Below, piece by piece: positions 43,490 through 52,040 of a stretch of 59,158 bases of DNA. The position numbers and the translations under genes were made by a program. Position 1 is the first letter of the stretch. Each line of letters opens with the position of its first letter. The stretch comes from Scatosoma sp964459515 (lineage in GTDB: Bacteria; Bacillota; Clostridia; Christensenellales; Borkfalkiaceae), in the NCBI GenBank assembly GCA_964459515.1, contig CAYWML010000001.1, positions 1 through 59,158 of the forward strand, written 5' to 3'. The notes below the pieces were generated by a model that saw nothing but the letters and a program-made list of their open reading frames with translations, did no database searches and had not been told where the DNA came from.

Positions 43490-45271
43490 TTATTCGGCAA
43501 CGCTCGAATGTATGTTTTTCAGCGTTACGATTCCTTGAAATATTTCTCCTGCGCACGGCGCGGCGACTACGCTTCCGTAATACGCGCCCTGCGGTTCGTC
43601 TACGGTTACCAACGCCAAATATTGCGGATTTTCCGTCGGAAAACCGCCGATAAACGAAGAAACATACCGCCCTGCGGCAATTTTCCCGTCCGCATATTTT
43701 TGCGACGTGCCCGTTTTCCCGAATACGCTTATACCGTCTACGTAAGCCTTTTTTCCGCTACCGACGCGCACCACGCCCTCCAACATCGTCCGCAAGCGTT
43801 GCGACGTCGCTTCGCTGACCGTGCGATTGCGCAAAGTTTTTTCTTTTTTCAAGACTTCGTACCCGTCGTCCGCATAAATTCTGCGCACCAAATGCGGTTC
43901 GTAATAATAACCGCCGTTTACCGCCGAAGCAACGGCGCAAGCAAGCTGTATCCCCGAAACTGCAATCGTTTGCCCGAAGCCGATACGCGCCAAATCGCAC
44001 GCACGGACCGCCGTTTCCGCGAGCAACAAACCGTACGCCTCGCCGCCGAAATCCACGCCTGTCTTTTGTCCGAAACCAAACGTCGATAAATAGGAATACA
44101 CGGTTTCCTTGCCCAAAGCGAGCACGATGTCCGTAAAGCAGGGATTACAGCTATTGTTCAAGGCTTCGGCTAGCGTTTGATTGCTGTGTTTTCCGTTGGC
44201 GTGATTGCTCCAACATTTCACCGTCGTGCCGTCCACCGATCGCGTACGCGCGCTGGAAAAGACATAGCTCGGCGAAAACGCATTCGCGTTGCCTCGCGCG
44301 TATTCTTCCAAATCAATCGCGGCGGTGATCGTCTTAAAAGTCGAACCCGGCTCGTACACGTCGCAAATCAAATGGTTGCGCGTGAGTTCGTTCAACAGTT
44401 CCGCTTCGTTTCTCGGCACGGCGTTCAAATCGTAGGAAGGATAATTCGCCAAAGCAAGCACCTCGAAGTTGTTTACGTCCAATACGATACAAGAAGCCGA
44501 TTTCGGCGAATACTCCGCGTACACGCGCGCAAGCGCGCTCTCTACGATTTCCTGTATGCCGTAATCGACGGTAAGCTCGACGTTGTAGCCGTCCTCCGCC
44601 GGTAAATAGGTGGCTACGCCGTCCGCAAGTTCCACGCCCACCAAATCGGTTTCGTATAAAATTTCACCCTTTTTCCCTGCGAGGTATTTTTCGTAATATT
44701 TCTCCACGCCCGTCGTGCCGACGTTATCCGACGACGTGAAGCCGAGCACCTGACACAAGACTTCCCCCTTCGGATAAAACCGCACGTTGTCGCGCGAATA
44801 ATACACGCCGTCCAAAGAAAGCGCGGACAGCTTTTCGATCTGCGCCTTTTCCACGCGCTTCGCCACGGTTATTTCCGAAGCTTTTTTCTTCGTCAACCGC
44901 TCGTACACCGTATCCGAGTCCAAGCCCAAGCTCTGCGCCAACAGCGTAGCGCAAAGCCGCGTATCGCGCACGGCGTTGGACCGCGCAAAAACCGTATACG
45001 CCGTGGAATTGTCGGCAAGCACGACGCCGTTGCGATCGGTAATCTTTCCGCGGCGCGGTATCAACGGGATCTCCCTCGTCCATTGATCGAGCGCACGATA
45101 GCCGAGTTCTTCGCTCCAAATGACCTGCACGTAAAAAAAACGAGCGAATAAAAAGCAAAAAAGAAAGGTTATTGCCAAAGTAATGGCAAATAACCTCTTT
45201 CGTAAAATCGATATGGAATATTCCGTTTTCGACCGTTTGATAATGCTACTCCTTTTTTTAGAATTTACCAA
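43490..45271 (-). CDS. ftsI: septal class B penicillin-binding protein (FtsI/PBP2B/SpoVD type)
   Basis: A transpeptidase of about 585-593 residues that crosslinks septal peptidoglycan with FtsW. One signal-anchor helix (about 26-47) precedes the pedestal domain (IPRRGKITDRNG) and the catalytic domain, with STFK (S310-K313), SCN (S374-N376) and KTGTSQK. No PASTA domain follows, unlike SpoVD, so I favour the vegetative FtsI role. The start is puzzling: TTG at 45271 overlaps the ftsL stop and has no site, while a good AGGAG (45249-45253) lies after it and points to ATT (45244) or ATC (45241) in the same frame. Confidence 0.92.
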   Translation of the reverse strand: MVNSKKRSSIIKRSKTEYSISILRKRLFAITLAITFLFCFLFARFFYVQVIWSEELGYRALDQWTREIPLIPRRGKITDRNGVVLADNSTAYTVFARSNAVRDTRLCATLLAQSLGLDSDTVYERLTKKKASEITVAKRVEKAQIEKLSALSLDGVYYSRDNVRFYPKGEVLCQVLGFTSSDNVGTTGVEKYYEKYLAGKKGEILYETDLVGVELADGVATYLPAEDGYNVELTVDYGIQEIVESALARVYAEYSPKSASCIVLDVNNFEVLALANYPSYDLNAVPRNEAELLNELTRNHLICDVYEPGSTFKTITAAIDLEEYARGNANAFSPSYVFSSARTRSVDGTTVKCWSNHANGKHSNQTLAEALNNSCNPCFTDIVLALGKETVYSYLSTFGFGQKTGVDFGGEAYGLLLAETAVRACDLARIGFGQTIAVSGIQLACAVASAVNGGYYYEPHLVRRIYADDGYEVLKKEKTLRNRTVSEATSQRLRTMLEGVVRVGSGKKAYVDGISVFGKTGTSQKYADGKIAAGRYVSSFIGGFPTENPQYLALVTVDEPQGAYYGSVVAAPCAGEIFQGIVTLKNIHSSVAE

Positions 45272-45888
45272 CCGTGCGCTTCCGCGTATGCGCGGATTGC
45301 CTCCTCCGAGCGCGCCTCTTCGATGCGACGTTGCAATTCCTCGCTTTGCTCCATGAGCTGTTCCTTTTTCTTCTCCAAATTCTGTATCTTCACGCGCTTT
45401 TGATTGATTAAATGCGTATTGATACAGATCATCGAAATCATTGCGACGATGACGAGGGTAAAAATCGCCATAACCATTTTCGCGAGGGGCGTAAGGCTAT
45501 ATTGCGACTCCGTTTTCACGCGGATCGACGTGACGGGCGCGGCGATAACGGGCGCGGCAACGACTGCGGGGGCAACCTCGACAGCCGCCTCCTCGTAACC
45601 TTGTATTCTTTCAAATTTTTCCGTCGTAAACAACGCCGAAGCCGAAGGCGTCGGGACGTATTCCGTCACTTGCGGCGTTTGCACCGACGCGGCGACGTTT
45701 TCCTCCGAATCGGCGTAAACGGAAGGCGCGGCAACCGTTTCTTGCGCCGTATAAGTATCCTCTGCGAATTGGTATGCTTCCGCGCTCTGCAACTTGCGAT
45801 ACCGCTCGTTGATCATAGCGTTGTGTTTTTGCGCTTCCGACGTTGCGTTGGAATATTGTGTTTTCGTATTCTCAAGTATCGTTTCCAT
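45265..45888 (-). CDS. ftsL: FtsL-like cell division protein
   Basis: A 207-residue bitopic protein between rsmH and ftsI, the usual position of ftsL. A long cytoplasmic part (1-135), rich in Ala, Val, Glu and Pro, precedes one transmembrane helix (about 136-157) and an extracellular coiled coil (about 160-195) ending EAIRAYAEAHGW, a typical FtsL/DivIC ending. The cytoplasmic part is much longer than in B. subtilis FtsL (about 35 residues). GGAGG lies 7 bases before the ATG. Identity rests on layout and position, since the family is poorly conserved. Confidence 0.8.
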   Translation of the reverse strand: METILENTKTQYSNATSEAQKHNAMINERYRKLQSAEAYQFAEDTYTAQETVAAPSVYADSEENVAASVQTPQVTEYVPTPSASALFTTEKFERIQGYEEAAVEVAPAVVAAPVIAAPVTSIRVKTESQYSLTPLAKMVMAIFTLVIVAMISMICINTHLINQKRVKIQNLEKKKEQLMEQSEELQRRIEEARSEEAIRAYAEAHGW

Positions 45889-45949
45889 TTCCGCTCCTCC
45901 GTTTTTCTTTTTTTCTCTCGTTTCCTATGCCCTAACTCTAAACTATCGG

Positions 45950-46888
45950 TTAAATGCGTTCGGCTATACGCAGCTTCGCGCACTTGCTTCTTGAATTTTC
46001 GGCGATTTCCTTTGCCGTCGCCGTGATCGGCTTTTTCGTGATAATGCGTACTTCCGCTTTCTTGCCGCATACGCAAACGGGAAAGTTTGCAGGACAAGTG
46101 CACGGATTTTCCATTTGCCGAAAGGCTTCTTTAACAATCCTGTCCTCTAAGGAATGAAAGGTCAAAATCGCAATTCTTCCGCCTTTTTTTAAGTGTCTCG
46201 TCAGCGAAAGCACCAATTCGTACAAACCGTCCAACTCTCCGTTTACTTCGATGCGAAGCGCCTGAAAGCACTTCCGTTCGCACGGTGCGCCGTAGCGGAA
46301 CTTGGCAGGAATGCTGCCGCGAATGATCTCCGCAAGCTCACCCGAAGTTTTCAACGGTTTTTCGGCGCGTTTCTTGACAATATTCGCGGCGATCTGTTTG
46401 GCAAAAGTTTCCTCGCCGTACAGCTTGAATATCCTTGCGAGCGCTTCCTCCGAATAAGTATTCGTCACAATCTCCGCCGTCAAATACGCCGATCGGTTCA
46501 TGCGCATGTCGAGCGGTGCGTCCGCGGCGCGATAGGTAAAGCCGCGTTCCGTATCGTCTATTTGATGAGAAGAAACGCCGAAATCGAGCAACGCCCCGTC
46601 GATTTTCTCCACACCGGCTCGATCGAACACGACGGAAAAATCCTTGTAGTTGGACTTATAAATCGAAAATCGTCCGTCAAATGCTTTCAAACGCTCGGTC
46701 GCGGCGGCAATCGCTTCGTCGTCCAAATCCGTGGCGATCAAACGACCGCTCGGCGCGCTCCGCCTTAAAATTTCGTAGGAATGTCCGCCGCCGCCTACCG
46801 TCCCGTCGAACCAAATACCGCCGTCCGACAGGTTCAGCCCCTCCATACACTCTTCGAGCATAACAGATTTGTGCGAAAATTCCAACAT
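45950..46888 (-). CDS. rsmH: 16S rRNA (cytosine-1402-N4)-methyltransferase RsmH
   Basis: A 312-residue SAM-dependent methyltransferase modifying C1402 in the ribosomal P site. HKSVMLEE opens the protein, followed by the SAM loop DGTVGGGGHS, GALLDFGVSSHQID, RMNRSA and the ILTFHSLEDRIVKE block, all diagnostic of RsmH/MraW. Length is usual. It lies two bases after the mraZ stop and is the second gene of the dcw operon. Confidence 0.97.
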   Translation of the reverse strand: MLEFSHKSVMLEECMEGLNLSDGGIWFDGTVGGGGHSYEILRRSAPSGRLIATDLDDEAIAAATERLKAFDGRFSIYKSNYKDFSVVFDRAGVEKIDGALLDFGVSSHQIDDTERGFTYRAADAPLDMRMNRSAYLTAEIVTNTYSEEALARIFKLYGEETFAKQIAANIVKKRAEKPLKTSGELAEIIRGSIPAKFRYGAPCERKCFQALRIEVNGELDGLYELVLSLTRHLKKGGRIAILTFHSLEDRIVKEAFRQMENPCTCPANFPVCVCGKKAEVRIITKKPITATAKEIAENSRSKCAKLRIAERI

Positions 46889-46890
46889 GC

Positions 46891-47316
46891 TTATATCCCC
46901 AATTTCCTCAATTCGGAATCGTAATCGACCCCTGCAATGTATTCGTAATACTTATCCGCAGCCCAAATCTCCAAACGATTGCCGCGCCCTAAGGTGACGA
47001 CCTCTTTTTGTATGCCTGCGATCTTTCGCAAAACGGAAGGCAACACCACGCGCCCTTGCGCATCTTCCTCAGCCGAAAAAATACTGCCGAAGAATAACGT
47101 CGAAGCCCGATTGCTTTCCGATATCCCTTCCGACGCCAAAGAAGCGATGGTATCGTCCAGCTCCTCGTCCGACATAACGCAAATACAGTTGTGCATGCCT
47201 CGGAAAAAGCTGTAACTATTTTCGCCGTTTTCGCCCGTAAGCTCTTTCTTGAACTTGGAGGGAATACGCAAACGATTTTTGTCGTCGAGCTGATGCTCGT
47301 ACATGCCTTTGAACAT
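46891..47316 (-). CDS. mraZ: transcriptional regulator MraZ
   Basis: A 141-residue protein with two SpoVT/AbrB-like half-domains, each with its hallmark: DDKNRLRIPSKF near the start and DAQGRVVLPSVLR in the second half. In several bacteria MraZ binds repeated GTGGG-like boxes upstream of its own operon and represses it. I see only loosely similar G-rich sequence in the 52-base leader. AGGAGG lies 9 bases before the ATG. It heads the ten-gene dcw operon from the exact-consensus promoter at 47375-47403. Confidence 0.96.
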   Translation of the reverse strand: MFKGMYEHQLDDKNRLRIPSKFKKELTGENGENSYSFFRGMHNCICVMSDEELDDTIASLASEGISESNRASTLFFGSIFSAEEDAQGRVVLPSVLRKIAGIQKEVVTLGRGNRLEIWAADKYYEYIAGVDYDSELRKLGI

Positions 47317-47374
47317 TTTGCGCTACCTCCTCGTTTTTCTCCTATACCCTACTCTAACGGATACTATGACACTA

Positions 47375-47403
47375 TTATACAACCACTTTTAACCATTGTC
47401 AAG
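47375..47403 (-). promoter_or_regulatory. consensus sigma-A promoter of the dcw operon
   Basis: Minus strand TTGACA (47398-47403), 17 bases, TATAAT (47375-47380), exact at both boxes. The transcript would start near 47368 and run through mraZ to ftsQ. Confidence 0.85.
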
Positions 47404-47490
47404 AGTTTTTTAGAATATTTTTTAAAAAATTTCAATTTTTTTGGGATTTTCGTCCACAATCACCCCGATTTTTCCCGTTTTTCGAATAGA

Positions 47491-48438
47491 TTAGCAAAAA
47501 ACAAACATTCGTTCGTAAATCTCCCTTTCTTTTGCCCCGTTTTCGCCCAAAAAAAACAACCTCGGAAAAGCCGTTTCGCCCTGAAAACAAAAGCCTTTCC
47601 CGTCGTTTAACGGCGAACATTCGTTCGCGTCTTTTCCGTTGCCTCGTTTATGCGAAAAAATGCGTGCGATTTGCCGCGATATTGTTAAAACAAGCGCAAT
47701 AATTCCGCCTTGCCGCATATTGTTTTGCGATTTAACATTTTTCGCGTTTAAGCATTCAAAAAGTCGACGCGAAACGCCGCGATTGCCGTCGTAACATTTG
47801 CAACCGTACCGCCGCGCGATTTCCCTTCCTATATATATGTAATGGGTACAACCCAGCACGACGGCGTCGGGCTTTCCCGCGGGCAACAGACTTTTGCAAG
47901 CCTTCGTAAACGCGCCGTCGCTCCGCTCGATCTCCCCAGCCAAGCCGTCGCAGGCAATCGGCTGTATCCGCGCCTCGGGATAGCTTTCCGCCGTTCGGGC
48001 GCAAAGCGCGCGAAAACGTTCGCTTGCATACGTAGCGCGCGTCGTTAAAACGAATATGTTTCCGCCGTATGGCGCGGCTTCCGCAACGGCAGGTTCCGTA
48101 CCGATAATCGGAAAGGAAAAACGCGCGCGCAGGCGATCGATACAAACCGCCGTCGCCGTATTGCACGCCAAAACGACGGCTTTTGCCTGCAAACGCGAAA
48201 AACGGCGCACGATCCGAAATACGTACCGTTTGATTTTTCGAGGCGGCAAGTTGCCGTACGGCGCGTGCTTATGATCGCCGTAATAATAGAAAACTTCGTT
48301 CGGGAGCAATTTTTTGCATTCGGCAAGAACCGTCAATCCGCCGATACCGCTATCCAAAATCCCTATGCCGCCATGCGGAATTGCCGCTTTTCGGCGTTCA
48401 ACCGCATATTTTTTTGATTTTTTTATTCTTTTTCGCAT
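47491..48438 (-). CDS. murI: glutamate racemase with long C-terminal tail
   Basis: A 315-residue enzyme interconverting L- and D-glutamate for peptidoglycan. GILDSGIGGLTVL with the first catalytic Asp, APYG, ACNTATA (first catalytic Cys) and GCTHY (second catalytic Cys) are present in order. The first 20 residues are a basic extension (MRKRIKKSKK). After about residue 230 the protein continues for some 80 residues in a segment of different character (hydrophobic, then Gly/Asn-rich, ending RMFVFC), longer than the short ending of most family members. D-glutamate made here feeds MurD in the adjacent cluster. Confidence 0.9.
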   Translation of the reverse strand: MRKRIKKSKKYAVERRKAAIPHGGIGILDSGIGGLTVLAECKKLLPNEVFYYYGDHKHAPYGNLPPRKIKRYVFRIVRRFSRLQAKAVVLACNTATAVCIDRLRARFSFPIIGTEPAVAEAAPYGGNIFVLTTRATYASERFRALCARTAESYPEARIQPIACDGLAGEIERSDGAFTKACKSLLPAGKPDAVVLGCTHYIYIGREIARRYGCKCYDGNRGVSRRLFECLNAKNVKSQNNMRQGGIIALVLTISRQIARIFSHKRGNGKDANECSPLNDGKGFCFQGETAFPRLFFLGENGAKEREIYERMFVFC

Positions 48439-48456
48439 TTTATCACCGAAAAACAG

Positions 48457-48485
48457 TTTACATTCCTTGAAATTTATGTTAAAAT
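48457..48485 (+). promoter_or_regulatory. sigma-A promoter of rpsT
   Basis: TTTACA (48457-48462), 17 bases, TAAAAT (48480-48485), each one mismatch from consensus. The transcript would start near 48492, 54 bases before the rpsT ATG. Confidence 0.65.
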
Positions 48486-48545
48486 TATCTACGCTACTTA
48501 TTGGTTAAGAAAAAAAAATACACTTTGGAAATAAAGGAGAACATT

Positions 48546-48809
48546 ATGCCTAATATTAAATCCGCAAAGAAAAGAGTTTTGGTTATCGAAAAGAAAACCA
48601 TGCAGAACAAAGCCGTAAAGTCCGCGTTGAAAACGCAGATTAAGAAATATCTTTCCGCCGTCGAAGCAGGCGATAAAGAAGCGGCAACGAAGCTTTATCC
48701 CGAAACGGTGTCCGCTTTGGACGCAGCCGTGACGAAAGGCGTTATCCACAAGAACAACGCAAACAACAGAAAGGCAAAGCTTGCGAAAAAATTGGCTGCT
48801 TTAAACTAA
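48546..48809 (+). CDS. rpsT: 30S ribosomal protein S20
   Basis: An 87-residue, lysine- and alanine-rich primary 16S rRNA-binding protein of the small subunit. MPNIKSAKKRV is the standard S20 opening, and the ending with HKNNANNRKAKLAKKL matches the family. AAGGAG lies 6 bases before the ATG at 48546; an in-frame upstream ATG at 48501 is ruled out by the promoter and this site. It is a single-gene unit with its own promoter and terminator, as often seen for rpsT. Confidence 0.97.
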   Translation: MPNIKSAKKRVLVIEKKTMQNKAVKSALKTQIKKYLSAVEAGDKEAATKLYPETVSALDAAVTKGVIHKNNANNRKAKLAKKLAALN

Positions 48810-48837
48810 TCGGCGCATAGCTTATATAGTATCGTAT

Positions 48838-48868
48838 GAAGGTCTGCTCGACGGTAGACCTTTTTTTT
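48838..48868 (+). terminator. rho-independent terminator after rpsT
   Basis: GGTCT (48841-48845) pairs with AGACC (48856-48860), extended by flanking A/T pairs, and eight T follow at 48861-48868. Confidence 0.85.
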
Positions 48869-48934
48869 CGTGTCCGTTTTTTTTCGGCTTTTTTATCCCC
48901 TTTCGGGAAATATCGAAAGAAAGGCTTCAAACGC

Positions 48935-48963
48935 TTGACAGCGACGGTGTTTTCTCTTATAAT
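48935..48963 (+). promoter_or_regulatory. consensus sigma-A promoter of the cupin-HTH regulator
   Basis: TTGACA (48935-48940), 17 bases, TATAAT (48958-48963), exact at both boxes. The transcript would start near 48970, about 80 bases before the regulator ATG. Confidence 0.85.
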
Positions 48964-48975
48964 ATACTCGTTGCG

Positions 48976-49015
48976 AGTTTATTTTAACTAAACTTTTCGT
49001 TTATTGTAAGCAAAC
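48976..49015. promoter_or_regulatory. alternating GTTTA/TAAAC half-sites in the regulator leader
   Basis: AGTTTA (48976-48981), TAAACT (48989-48994), GTTTA (48999-49003) and AAAC (49012-49015) alternate in orientation just downstream of the predicted transcript start, forming overlapping inverted repeats. The position fits a repressor operator, perhaps for autoregulation by the HTH protein encoded next. Confidence 0.45.
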
Positions 49016-49050
49016 CGAAAAACGTTTCGCGTTCGCAACGGAGGTCGCAG

Positions 49051-49584
49051 ATGGATATAGGCGGAAAAATCAAACGCATGCGCAATCAAAAAGGATTGAC
49101 GCAAAACGAGCTGGCAGATCGATGCGAGCTGACGAAAGGCTATATTTCGCAGCTGGAAAACAATCTGAACAGCCCCTCTATCGCTACGTTGACGGATATT
49201 TTGTCCGCCCTCGGCAGTAATTTAGCGGAATTCTTTCGCGAGGAAACCGAAGAAAAGATCGTCTTTTCCAAAAACGAGTTTATTGAAAAGAATGCCGACG
49301 GCGTTTTATTCAACTGGCTGATACCCAACGCCCAAAAAAACATGATGGAACCCGTGCTCGTCGAATTGTCCGAAGGCGCAAAAACGGGCGAGGACGTACC
49401 GCATGAGGGCGAAGAATTCGGCTTTGTTTTAGAAGGAAAGATATCCGTCGTCCTCGGCAACAAACACCACGCGTGCAAAAAAGGCGAAGCGTTTTACTAC
49501 TCGGCAAACGTTCCGCACTCGATTGCCAACAAAGGAAAAAACAAAGCGAAATTCCTTTGGATCTCCACTCCCCCCAATTTTTAA
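49051..49584 (+). CDS. XRE-family regulator with C-terminal cupin domain, PuuR-like
   Basis: A 177-residue regulator. An N-terminal HTH of the XRE type (about 5-60: GLTQNELADRCELTKGYISQLENNLNSPS) is joined to a cupin ligand-binding domain (about 100-175: HEGEEFGFVLEGKISVVLG, then VPHSIANKGK). This layout is that of PuuR and similar regulators. Its place directly before potABCD suggests that it senses polyamines and controls the transporter, which is inference from context. GGAGGTCGCAG precedes the ATG. Palindromic half-sites lie in its own leader. Confidence 0.88.
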   Translation: MDIGGKIKRMRNQKGLTQNELADRCELTKGYISQLENNLNSPSIATLTDILSALGSNLAEFFREETEEKIVFSKNEFIEKNADGVLFNWLIPNAQKNMMEPVLVELSEGAKTGEDVPHEGEEFGFVLEGKISVVLGNKHHACKKGEAFYYSANVPHSIANKGKNKAKFLWISTPPNF

Positions 49585-49659
49585 GCGCGCATACATTATT
49601 ATATAATCGTTATGCCGCGCGCTATTCCGCACAAACGATAAATATTGGAGAAAACCGAC

Positions 49660-51186
49660 ATGGAAAACAAAACAGTCCACAGCGCACCGCACATTATCGA
49701 GCTTATCGACGTTTGCAAAGAATTCGACGGCGTTTCCGTCGTGGAAAACGTCAATTTCTACGTACGAAAAGGCGAATTCGTCACCTTTTTAGGTCCGTCC
49801 GGTTGCGGCAAAACGACTACGCTGCGCATGATTGCCGGCTTCGAACTGCCGACGAGCGGAAAGATATTGCTCAACGGTAAGGATATCAGCGCGTTGCCGC
49901 CCAACAAACGCCCCGTAAACACGGTGTTCCAAAAATACGCGCTCTTTCCCCACCTCAACGTCTTTGAAAACGTCGCGTTCGGCTTGAAACTAAAACGTAT
50001 CGAAACGACCTACGTCGATAAAAAAGGCAGGGAAAAAATCAAGTATAAAAAGTTGCCGAAAGACGTCATCGCGGAAAAAGTGCGCAAAGCATTGGAAGTG
50101 GTCGATCTCGTCGGCTTCGAAACGCGTTCCATTTCCACGCTTTCCGGCGGGCAGCAACAACGTATCGCCATTGCGCGCGCCATCGTCAACGAACCCGAAA
50201 TTTTGCTTTTGGACGAGCCGCTCGGCGCGCTCGACTTAAAAATGCGCAAGGAAATGCAATTAGAGCTGAAAGCCATGCACAAACGCCTCGGCATTACCTT
50301 TATTTACGTAACGCACGATCAGGAAGAAGCGTTGACGATGTCCGATACGATCGTCGTTATGTCAGACGGCAGATTACAACAAATCGGCACGCCCGAAGCA
50401 ATCTACAACGAACCGAAAAACACTTTCGTCGCCGACTTTATCGGCGAAAGCAACATATTCACGGGCGTCATGCCGAAAGACGGGCAAGTTCGTTTCTGCG
50501 GAAAGGCGTTCGAGTGCTTGGATTCGGGCTTTGAAAAGGACGAACCCGTAGACGTCGTCGTACGCCCCGAAGACATCAAAATCAAACCGTACGAAGTCGG
50601 TATGCTGAAAGGCAAAGTCACCTCGGTCATCTTCAAGGGCATGCACTATCAAATTTTGGTGCAATGCGGCAGAAACGAAATCGAAATACAAAGCACCTCC
50701 GCCCCTGCCGTCGGCGAAGCGGTGGGGCTTACGATCAAACCCGACGGCATTCACGTCATGAAAAAGATTTTCCGCGTGAACAAATTCTCGGGCGTGATTA
50801 CGAAACGCAACACAGTGGAATTCGGCGACGGCGAATTCGACTGCGACGTAACGCAACTGTACCCCGGAAGCCATTTGGACGAGGACGGCTATCTGATTAC
50901 CGCAAAAGGCGAAAAGCTCGATTTGACGGATACGGAAGTCAACGTGGAAGTAGGTTTGCACGATATTACGATGAGCGACGACCTCGAAGAAGGCGGCGCG
51001 CGCGGCAACATTATTTCCTTAATATATAAGAGCGAATATTATCGCTATATCGTCCGCACCGAAAACGAAGAAGATTACGTGCTCGCCTGCGAAGATCTTT
51101 GGAACGAAAACGACCTTGTCAGCCTGATTATTCCCAAAGAAAAAATTCGATTGACGTTGAAAGATACGGAGGGCGCGAAAAAATGA
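49660..51186 (+). CDS. potA: spermidine/putrescine ABC transporter ATP-binding protein PotA
   Basis: A 508-residue ABC ATPase that powers polyamine import. Walker A GPSGCGKTT (45-53), signature LSGGQQQR (161-168) and Walker B ILLLDEP (181-187) are intact. A lysine-rich insertion (about 113-132) lies before the signature. After the ATPase comes a TOBE-type domain (VVVRPEDIKI) and a further segment of about 150 residues that brings the protein well beyond the usual 360-380. The ATG at 49660 follows GGAG by 9 bases; TTG at 49645 overlaps that site and is rejected. potB overlaps its stop. Confidence 0.93.
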   Translation: MENKTVHSAPHIIELIDVCKEFDGVSVVENVNFYVRKGEFVTFLGPSGCGKTTTLRMIAGFELPTSGKILLNGKDISALPPNKRPVNTVFQKYALFPHLNVFENVAFGLKLKRIETTYVDKKGREKIKYKKLPKDVIAEKVRKALEVVDLVGFETRSISTLSGGQQQRIAIARAIVNEPEILLLDEPLGALDLKMRKEMQLELKAMHKRLGITFIYVTHDQEEALTMSDTIVVMSDGRLQQIGTPEAIYNEPKNTFVADFIGESNIFTGVMPKDGQVRFCGKAFECLDSGFEKDEPVDVVVRPEDIKIKPYEVGMLKGKVTSVIFKGMHYQILVQCGRNEIEIQSTSAPAVGEAVGLTIKPDGIHVMKKIFRVNKFSGVITKRNTVEFGDGEFDCDVTQLYPGSHLDEDGYLITAKGEKLDLTDTEVNVEVGLHDITMSDDLEEGGARGNIISLIYKSEYYRYIVRTENEEDYVLACEDLWNENDLVSLIIPKEKIRLTLKDTEGAKK

Positions 51187-52040
51187 CGACCGAAGCAAAA
51201 AAAACGCCTCGTTTTTCCCGAAAGCTGCTGGCAATCCCCTACGCCGTATTTTTGGCGGTTTTCGTCGTTATTCCCCTGCTTATCATCGTCTACTACGCCT
51301 TTACGGACAACGACGGAAAATTCACGTGGGATTACGTGCGCGTATTCTTCAACGAGGACGGAAAAGGATTTTGGAGCTTTTTCTCCTCGTACAACTTCAA
51401 AACGATTTTGCAGAGCTTGCTTATCTCTTGCGCAAGCACGATAATTTGTCTTTTAATCGCCTATCCCGTGGCGTACGTCATCGCGAAAAGTCAATTGAAA
51501 AATAAATCGGCTTTATTGCTTCTCTTCGTCGTGCCCATGTGGGTAAACTTCGTTTTGCGCATCAACGCCTTAAAGGAACTTTTCGTTTGGCTCGGCACGT
51601 TCAACAAATCCTACGCGTGGAATATCGTCAATACGATCATCGGCATGGTGTACGACTTTCTTCCCTTTATGGTGTTGCCTATTTATACGACAATCGTCAA
51701 AATCGACAAAAGCTATTTAGAGGCGGCAAAGGATTTGGGCGCAACGCCTGCAAGAGCGTTCGTCAAAGTCACCCTTCCCCTTTCCAAAGCAGGCATCATG
51801 AGCGGCATTTCCATGGTATTTTTGCCCTCGATGACAAACTATGTCGTTTCCAATTATCTCACTTTCCGCAACGTGAAAATTCTCGGAAAACTCATCGACG
51901 ATTATTTCACGGGCGGCTTGTGGCACGACGGCTCGTTCATTTCACTGCTTTTATTGCTTTTTATGTTCCTATTCACTTGGCTTACGGGCGGCTTCCAAGC
52001 GGAAGCGCAAACGGAAACGCGAGGTAGCTCCTTATGGTAA
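51183..52040 (+). CDS. potB: spermidine/putrescine ABC transporter permease PotB
   Basis: A 285-residue inner membrane permease with about six helices. The EAA loop that docks on PotA reads EAAKDLGATPARAFVKVTLP. A first helix near 19-42 and a short cytoplasmic N-terminus match PotB. The ATG at 51183 overlaps the potA stop as ATGA; the longer frame back to 51099 lies within potA. Together with PotC it forms the channel for polyamines delivered by PotD. Confidence 0.94.
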   Translation: MTTEAKKTPRFSRKLLAIPYAVFLAVFVVIPLLIIVYYAFTDNDGKFTWDYVRVFFNEDGKGFWSFFSSYNFKTILQSLLISCASTIICLLIAYPVAYVIAKSQLKNKSALLLLFVVPMWVNFVLRINALKELFVWLGTFNKSYAWNIVNTIIGMVYDFLPFMVLPIYTTIVKIDKSYLEAAKDLGATPARAFVKVTLPLSKAGIMSGISMVFLPSMTNYVVSNYLTFRNVKILGKLIDDYFTGGLWHDGSFISLLLLLFMFLFTWLTGGFQAEAQTETRGSSLW

